A DNA stretch of 20,153 bases from CAYFJO01 sp964343305 (lineage in GTDB: Bacteria; Planctomycetota; Planctomycetia; Pirellulales; Pirellulaceae): contig CAYFJO010000186.1 in assembly GCA_964343305.1 (NCBI GenBank), positions 1-20,153 of the forward strand, in the 5' to 3' direction. Positions 15,704-20,153 of this stretch are shown piece by piece (positions within the stretch are counted from its first letter, which is position 1; every line of letters begins with the position of its first letter). The notes below the pieces were generated by a model that ran no database searches, was not told where the DNA came from, and saw only the letters and a list, made by a program, of their open reading frames with translations. A program made the position numbers and the translations under genes.

Positions 15704-16793
15704 TGTCCGTCATCCAATGCTTCATTCTCAGCAATTGCACGCGCGGAGATCGCATCGGGTAATGGGTACATCGATAGTTTGGAACGGTTCTTGTCAACCA
15801 CGAACGTTTCGTCTCGAACGAACCTGTCCCAAGGTCGAACACGCGGTCACCTCGATCAAAGCTGTTGCGAAACATCCGTTGGTAAAGCACGGTGCCCGCC
15901 CCATGTTTCACAAAGTTGGGATGAACTCCAACTCGCATGCCCGTCACATGGCCGTCGCATTGATAGTTGTACGCAAAAGCCACGGGCCAATCGTTCAGCC
16001 ACAGGAGATTGAGATCCAGAAAACCCAGCCGAACCGCGACAACGTGCACATCTCGCAGAAACTCACGAACCTCTTCATGCGAGAGCGTGTTGCCTGTTGT
16101 CGACGAACCTTGCCAACTTTGTCGTGACAGCTCAACACACGTGTCGAAGAGATCCCACCGTGGATCGTCGCTTCCGTAAGCGGAGCCGGGCGGTCGATAG
16201 CGCTCGAACCGAATCTCGCCCAAGCGGCCCAGGCGTTTCTCCGCGCGCCGCACATTGTTGCGAAACTTGCTGGTCCGCGACGCGAAGTACGCATCCCACG
16301 AAATCGAAGTCTCGATGAGGGCTGTTTGCTTCCACATGGACTCGCGACAAGCCAGCCCGGCAAACGACATCGCGGTTGCGGTCCGGCCATGGTCCGTTTC
16401 GTCTCGATTGATCCAACGCAAGTCAAGCATATCCCAATCGCGCGGCGTATCGCACAGGTAACGCATCGCTGCCAGCAAAGTCGCCGTCGGATTGGGTCCG
16501 ATGGGCCCATAGAAACTCCCCCATTCATCGAGCGGATAGGTCAGCACGCGAACCGTGCCCACGCGAGTTCGTTCCCGTGTGACCACCAGCGGAACCATCC
16601 CAATCGGGTCTCCACCAGAATAGACGACCAGCAGACGCAGCTTCTTTCCGTGGCCAAAGTGTTTCCAGATTGCCTTCAGCCAGTCAAGGGATTGAAAGAT
16701 GGTTGCATCGCGCGTTTGTTGATGCAACGCAGACCACGCCAAGTGGTATGGCTCGATTTCGTCGATGTTGTTGATTTCAAGGACTTGAGGCAT
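15681..16793 (-). CDS. GNAT-family acyltransferase, CelD/BioF2-like
   Basis: A 370-residue cytoplasmic protein matching the GNAT subgroup found in CelD/BioF2-like and FemAB-like proteins. The N-terminal half is a degenerate GNAT fold: SLDWLKAIWKHFGHGKKLRL, LVVYSGGDPIGMVPLVV, then YPLDEWGSFYGPIGP. A basic helix FRNNVRRAEKRLGRLG (~180-195) precedes the second GNAT fold, which contains LLWLNDWPVAFAYNYQCDGH and FDLGTGSFETKRSWLTRTVPNYR (~335-357), where this family typically ends. Such enzymes use acyl-CoA or aminoacyl donors in exopolysaccharide or peptidoglycan-related modification; the substrate here is unknown. ATG 16793 lacks a clear ribosome binding site. The last ~8 residues (DRTVGQIA) come from a 32-bp tandem repeat. 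The gene converges on the CHAT gene. Confidence 0.85.
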   Translation of the reverse strand: MPQVLEINNIDEIEPYHLAWSALHQQTRDATIFQSLDWLKAIWKHFGHGKKLRLLVVYSGGDPIGMVPLVVTRERTRVGTVRVLTYPLDEWGSFYGPIGPNPTATLLAAMRYLCDTPRDWDMLDLRWINRDETDHGRTATAMSFAGLACRESMWKQTALIETSISWDAYFASRTSKFRNNVRRAEKRLGRLGEIRFERYRPPGSAYGSDDPRWDLFDTCVELSRQSWQGSSTTGNTLSHEEVREFLRDVHVVAVRLGFLDLNLLWLNDWPVAFAYNYQCDGHVTGMRVGVHPNFVKHGAGTVLYQRMFRNSFDRGDRVFDLGTGSFETKRSWLTRTVPNYRCTHYPMRSPRVQLLRMKHWMTDRTVGQIA

Positions 16794-16805
16794 CCAATAC
16801 TGAAT

Positions 16806-16840
16806 GGCAATTGCCGTACCTGACTTTCGGGACAGTCAGG
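16806..16840 (-). promoter_or_regulatory. Palindrome and hairpin just upstream of the acyltransferase gene
   Basis: GGCAATTGCC at 16806-16815 is a perfect 10-bp palindrome 13 nt before the start codon. Next to it CCTGACT (16819-16825) and AGTCAGG (16834-16840) form a 7-bp stem with an 8-nt loop. Together they could be an operator or a leader structure; nothing more can be shown. Confidence 0.4.
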
Positions 16841-17113
16841 ATCAACACCACGACTGCGCCAAGCGCCTGTGATGCAAGCACTTGCGAGTGCCGTATCTTG
16901 GTTACCAAAGGCTGGCATGTTGTGGAAAATCAACATCGTGTTGTCGCGACACCACCGCGCCATTTGTGGTTATTTCGTTTAATCGTGGCCCTGCGGGCCA
17001 AGCCTAAAGACATGGTGGCCCGACGGTTGGAAGCAAGATCAGTTTCACGAACTGGCAGCATTCTTCCCACGAGTCGCTTCGCGTCAAAATCGTGATCCTG
17101 AATACCGAACCCT
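16841..17113. other. Spacer without a recognisable gene
   Basis: About 270 bp. Short frames cross it on both strands but none has family-like sequence or a good ribosome binding site. The only structure I see is the small perfect hairpin TGGCCCTGCGGGCCA at 16986-17000. It may be decayed coding DNA continuous with the remnant that follows. Confidence 0.5.
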
Positions 17114-17390
17114 TTACGTCGTCGCCCAAGATACAGTTTTCGGGCGACACGCCGCGGGAACAACAACAATCGATTCGTCGGCACGGCCGAACACAAAATG
17201 CCCGATTTGAAGAATCCCGATCAACCTGGCAAGACGATGGAGCCCGTGTTCTTCGCAACGGGCCAGAAGCTGGCGGTCGGTTCCACAGACGAGGATCGTC
17301 GATACTCGTTGGATGCACCACGTCATCTTCGCCTTGCAGACCGACATCGTTCGGAAGCATGACGTCGTGGCCCGCGTGTCGCAACCTTTT
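17114..17390 (-). pseudogene. Frameshifted remnant resembling a DUF5615 PIN-like toxin
   Basis: Read on the minus strand, one frame from ~17387 gives LRHAGHDVMLPNDVGLQGED followed by DVVHPTSIDDPR. The neighbouring frame then gives ILVCGTDRQLLARCEEHGLH and RLARLIGILQIGH and runs to a TAA at 17114. Joined at about 17290-17303, the two match the layout of DUF5615 PIN-like proteins: GHDV, then a D-rich segment, then ILVT.DRQFL, then a GIL strand. The N-terminal strand with the first catalytic Asp (LLDEN-type) is absent, because the next gene's stop lies at 17403. The copy is thus truncated at the 5' end and frameshifted, and no partner antitoxin gene is visible. Family assignment is from memory of the motif pattern and is moderate at best. 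Confidence 0.45.
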
Positions 17391-17402
17391 TGATTGATCA
17401 AT

Positions 17403-18801
17403 CTAGCAGTGTGTCAAACCGATCTTGCGAACGGTTTGACGACCTCTCTGCCACACATGAGAACTATGTCCACCGTATCCACCGATGACGCCCTTGCCGT
17501 ATTGGCCGGCAAGTTGCACAACGAAGGTTTGGACGGCCGGACTGCGAGCCTGAATGCGGACGCCGAAGTCGGTGAACAACTCGTAAGGATTCGTGCAGAT
17601 CGCAATATCACCGATGCGTATGACGTGCACTTCCGTCGGATGTACGCCCTTGCCGGCCTTCTGCATTTCATAGCGAGTGACGATCCCTTGATTCCAGTGT
17701 AATCCCAACCCGCGGACCTTCTGCGCGGTCAGCCTCGCGACTTCCTGCTTGGCGGCTTGGTAGTCCGCCTCCGGAACCGGACGCATGGCGAGGTCGAGAT
17801 TCAGCACGGAATGTGCGAAGGGCACATCGAAACGCACGTCGTTCTTGGCCACAGCCCACGCATCATCAACCGCCCGGTTGATTCTCCTGGCGATTTCCTG
17901 CAAGCGATCGAGCCCGCGGCCTCGCCGCATCCGCTCCTCGGCAGCCTTGCGCCACTGGATGTGGGGCGACTGATCGCCGCCGGCGCCGCAGAGGCCGAGC
18001 ACTGCTGTTCCCGGCGAGAACTCCTCAAAGAGGGTTTCGCGGACATAATGCCAATAATCGGCGTTCAGCTTCTTTCCCGATTCAACCTCCTGAGCGGGGC
18101 ATGCGACGTCGATTGCGATGCCGATCGGGACTGCCGTCTGCTCTTTGTCATGCACGAATAGAAGATGTACGCCGTGGTCCTCGAAACCTTCGATGTGGCT
18201 GAAGTTGGCCGTGTTCGTCGGCCCGTACATCCGCGCCGAACCGTCCATGTAGGAAATCCGCCGGTTGCACGCGACGACCGCATGGCCGAGCCCCCAACTG
18301 ACGCCTCCTCTCCTGCGAGACTTCCAGGCCTTGTCAATTGCCTCCGCCAGGCGCTCCTTCAGGAACTCCACGTACTTCGACGGTCTCATGCAGTCGTCCG
18401 GCAGCGTATAGCGATCGTCCAGCATGGCCGGGGCCGTGTGCGTGTGGGTGGCCGTGAGAATGACTTTGTTGACATCGAATTCGACTCCCTGCTTTGTCAG
18501 GTATTCGCGAAATCGGTCCTGCAAGTCGTAGCGGAACATGACGAGATCGGCCGAGACAAGAATCAGTTCGTCCCCCTTCTTCTCGCCTTCCCGCGCTTCA
18601 ATGACGAGCACCGATGCCGTACAGGGGGGTATCAACCTCGCGCGAAACACGAGCGTGGACCTGCCCAGTCAACGCGACGGGCTCGTCCGGCGTGATACTT
18701 GTCTTCGCAGTGCCAACGAACAGCTCGGCGGCCGAAAGTGGAGACAGACACAAGGTGCCCAAGAGCAACCCAATAGCCCACAAGACAAAGCAGCGTCGCA
18801 T
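17403..18801 (-). pseudogene. Neutral/alkaline ceramidase-like exported protein, interrupted by a frameshift
   Basis: ATG 18801 (AGAGGA about 8 nt upstream) opens a signal peptide MRRCFVLWAIGLLLGTLCLS with cleavage near LSAAE. ELFVGTAKTSITPDEPVALT and DTPLY follow, the normal start of the neutral ceramidase N-terminal domain, then the frame hits TGA at 18598. The neighbouring frame continues the family from ASVLVIEAREG to a TAG at 17403. It includes Zn-ligand motif TATHTHTAPAM, IDVACPAQE and GAGGDQSPH, whose Ser is the expected nucleophile. One surplus base in 18617-18629 explains the break; deleting one G at 18617-18618 gives DTPLYASVLVIE, and a C6 run (18624-18629) is the other suspect. The C-terminus after VVQLAG also looks disturbed (YGKGVIGGYGGHSS). 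If repaired, about 466 residues. The family hydrolyses N-acyl amide bonds of ceramides; the actual substrate is unknown. It lies 117 bp downstream of the DapA-like gene on the same strand. Confidence 0.8.
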
Positions 18802-18918
18802 AATCCATCCTCTTTGGAGTTCTTCACCCAATCGACAGAATGTCGATTCGATCCTCACGGCAGTTCCTCACGTCTTCGACAGCAGGCAAGGTCAACGGCA
18901 AGCCCCATAAGCCCCATT

Positions 18919-20028
18919 CTAACTGGCCAGGTCGGGCGATCCTTGCTTCTGGTACGGCTTTAGCGCTTCGAATCGGAAATCGATCTCAGCGATTTCTTCT
19001 TTGCTCAGTTTCAGTGCCGAGAAGATTGGCGACGCGGGGATGGTTCTATTGGGCCCGTAGTGACGCGAGACCATCGTCTGGAACACACCGCGTTTCTTCC
19101 AGAGGTACAACTGGTAGCCGCGCAAATCGCCGGGATGGGTTTTGCTGAGGTTGATCATGAGAAGAAACTTGCTGTACGCATCTCGCAGAGCGTCAGGATC
19201 CGTGCCGCTCTTGTGCAGTTCCCAGACGCGGGTGAGGACGTCGGCGTAGATGGCGCGCTCGGTGATCAGACCCTCCGATCCGAGCCGCAACTCGTAAAGC
19301 CAACCGTATCCTCCGCGGGCGCCGAAGACGCGTCGGATTGGCGGCTTCGCCGCGACCAGGGCGCGCATGCGGGCGATGACGGAGCCCGCTTCCTCTTTGA
19401 CGTAGCCGAAGTTTGGGAAGTCCTTGGCCAATTCGATCAGAAGTTCTGTTGAGGGCACTGGGCCCCTATAGGCCACGCCGCCGGTGGTCTGATGAAACAC
19501 GGGCCGTTTCGTGACGGATGCGAGCTCTCGCCAATACTGACGCATGTCGTCTTGCGTCTTGCCTGAGTCCGGCGGCCGCGATATCATCGCCGCCGGCGCC
19601 AGTTTCTCAGCATGCCGCGCGTAGACGAGCATCTCGGCCGTGTTTTTGCCCTGCACGCCGAGGCACAGCGCCGTGCGGAGGTCGCGAGACGTTTTGGCCA
19701 ACACCTCCATGCCCTGGAGCTTTTCGTCGGTGGTCAGCAGGTCGACGCTATCGCCCGACTGCGGCCAGATCATGCCTGGACACCCGCACCAGTCGACGTA
19801 GCGAGCCTCCTTGGCGAGCGCGTCGAAGTCGACCTCGCCGGATGCTGTGAAAGGTGTCGACAGAATCAAAAACGGTCCTTGGATCTTCGGGTCCGCAGTG
19901 ACCGTGTCAGCGAGCAAGCCACTGCCAGGCTCGCGTCTCTGCAGAATCGTTCCGGCAATGACGCCCGATGCGCCGCCCATCGCGACCTTGAGCATCCGCC
20001 GTCTCGTGATGTTTCTCTTTGTAAACAA
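18919..20028 (-). CDS. Tat-exported DapA/NAL-superfamily protein
   Basis: A 369-residue protein of the class I aldolase-like DapA/N-acetylneuraminate lyase superfamily. The start is TTG 20028: GGAGG at 20035-20039 lies exactly 6 nt upstream, and no ATG competes. The N-terminus MFTKRNITRRRMLKVAMGGASG is a twin-arginine signal (TRRRMLK), so a folded protein is exported. The barrel follows: GPFLILSTPFTASGEVDFDA, then LCLGVQGKNTAEML. FGYVKEEAGS carries the likely Schiff-base Lys211. Two usual DapA features are changed: the GTTGE loop reads PQSGD (~89-93) and the YN.P motif with catalytic Tyr reads FHQTTGG (His at 179). True dihydrodipicolinate synthase activity is therefore unlikely, and export also argues against lysine biosynthesis. 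A retro-aldol, lyase or binding role on an extracytoplasmic compound is possible. It is probably cotranscribed with the ceramidase-like gene downstream. Confidence 0.85.
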   Translation of the reverse strand: MFTKRNITRRRMLKVAMGGASGVIAGTILQRREPGSGLLADTVTADPKIQGPFLILSTPFTASGEVDFDALAKEARYVDWCGCPGMIWPQSGDSVDLLTTDEKLQGMEVLAKTSRDLRTALCLGVQGKNTAEMLVYARHAEKLAPAAMISRPPDSGKTQDDMRQYWRELASVTKRPVFHQTTGGVAYRGPVPSTELLIELAKDFPNFGYVKEEAGSVIARMRALVAAKPPIRRVFGARGGYGWLYELRLGSEGLITERAIYADVLTRVWELHKSGTDPDALRDAYSKFLLMINLSKTHPGDLRGYQLYLWKKRGVFQTMVSRHYGPNRTIPASPIFSALKLSKEEIAEIDFRFEALKPYQKQGSPDLAS

Positions 20029-20098
20029 GATGTACCTCCGCTGATGATTGATCGGCAATATGATGTCCGTCGACGAGACTGAAGTTAAACAACGTGAA

Positions 20099-20153
20099 CT
20101 AGCCCAACTTCCCCAGTAAATCTTGGATGTACCGTGTTTTCAAGGGTGGCGGG
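20099..20153 (-). CDS. Possible C-terminal tail of a gene beyond the right edge
   Basis: A minus-strand frame is open from the edge to a TAG at 20099-20101 and would end in PPPLKTRYIQDLLGKLG. The tail looks protein-like and would leave a ~70-bp gap before the DapA-like gene, consistent with an operon. At 17 codons this cannot be distinguished from chance. Confidence 0.2.
   Translation of the reverse strand, partial: PPPLKTRYIQDLLGKLG

Overview
The window most resembles a chromosome segment of a planctomycete, probably Pirellulales-like. This is an inference from gene content: a secreted WD40 protein, a Cys-rich lipoprotein, a secreted TPR/CHAT protein, hybrid two-component proteins next to a hemerythrin, a Tat-exported DapA-like protein, non-ATG starts and long palindromic spacers. 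There is no rRNA, tRNA or other marker that would fix the taxon. I see no CRISPR array and no complete insertion sequence.

Layout. (1) 1-1913, minus: the first 637 codons of a secreted WD40-repeat protein that runs off the left edge. (2) 2115-5466, plus: a tight three-gene operon of a DegT/DnrJ-type PLP enzyme, an SLC13/DASS anion transporter and a NadD-like nucleotidyltransferase. (3) 5533-8889: a signalling block. On the minus strand a REC-PAS-histidine kinase overlaps a NarL-type regulator. Divergent from them, on the plus strand, are a hemerythrin-like protein and a single-domain receiver. (4) 9057-11096: a 74-residue orphan protein and a convergent benzoylformate-decarboxylase-like ThDP enzyme. 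(5) 11097-12608: a repeat-rich zone around a Cys-rich lipoprotein gene, with two tandem perfect hairpins, an 82-bp inverted repeat and a composite palindromic element of about 230 bp. (6) 12609-16793: a 1001-residue secreted TPR protein with a CHAT domain that appears to have lost both catalytic residues, then a convergent GNAT (CelD/BioF2-like) acyltransferase whose 3' end is built from a 32-bp tandem repeat. (7) 16794-20153: a spacer, a frameshifted remnant resembling a DUF5615 PIN-like toxin, a neutral-ceramidase-like gene broken by one frameshift, and a Tat-signal DapA-family protein. The last few codons of another minus-strand gene may lie at the right edge.

How the genes may work together. 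The three-gene operon could take up an anion and modify it by a PLP step and a nucleotidyl transfer, but the substrate cannot be read from sequence. The kinase and the NarL regulator are almost certainly partners; the divergent hemerythrin and receiver may supply an oxygen- or redox-related input. The ceramidase-like and DapA-like proteins both carry export signals and lie in one transcription direction, which suggests use of exogenous compounds. The strongest oddities are the apparently dead CHAT domain, the four-palindrome hairpin pair, the layered palindromic element and the two broken genes near the right end.
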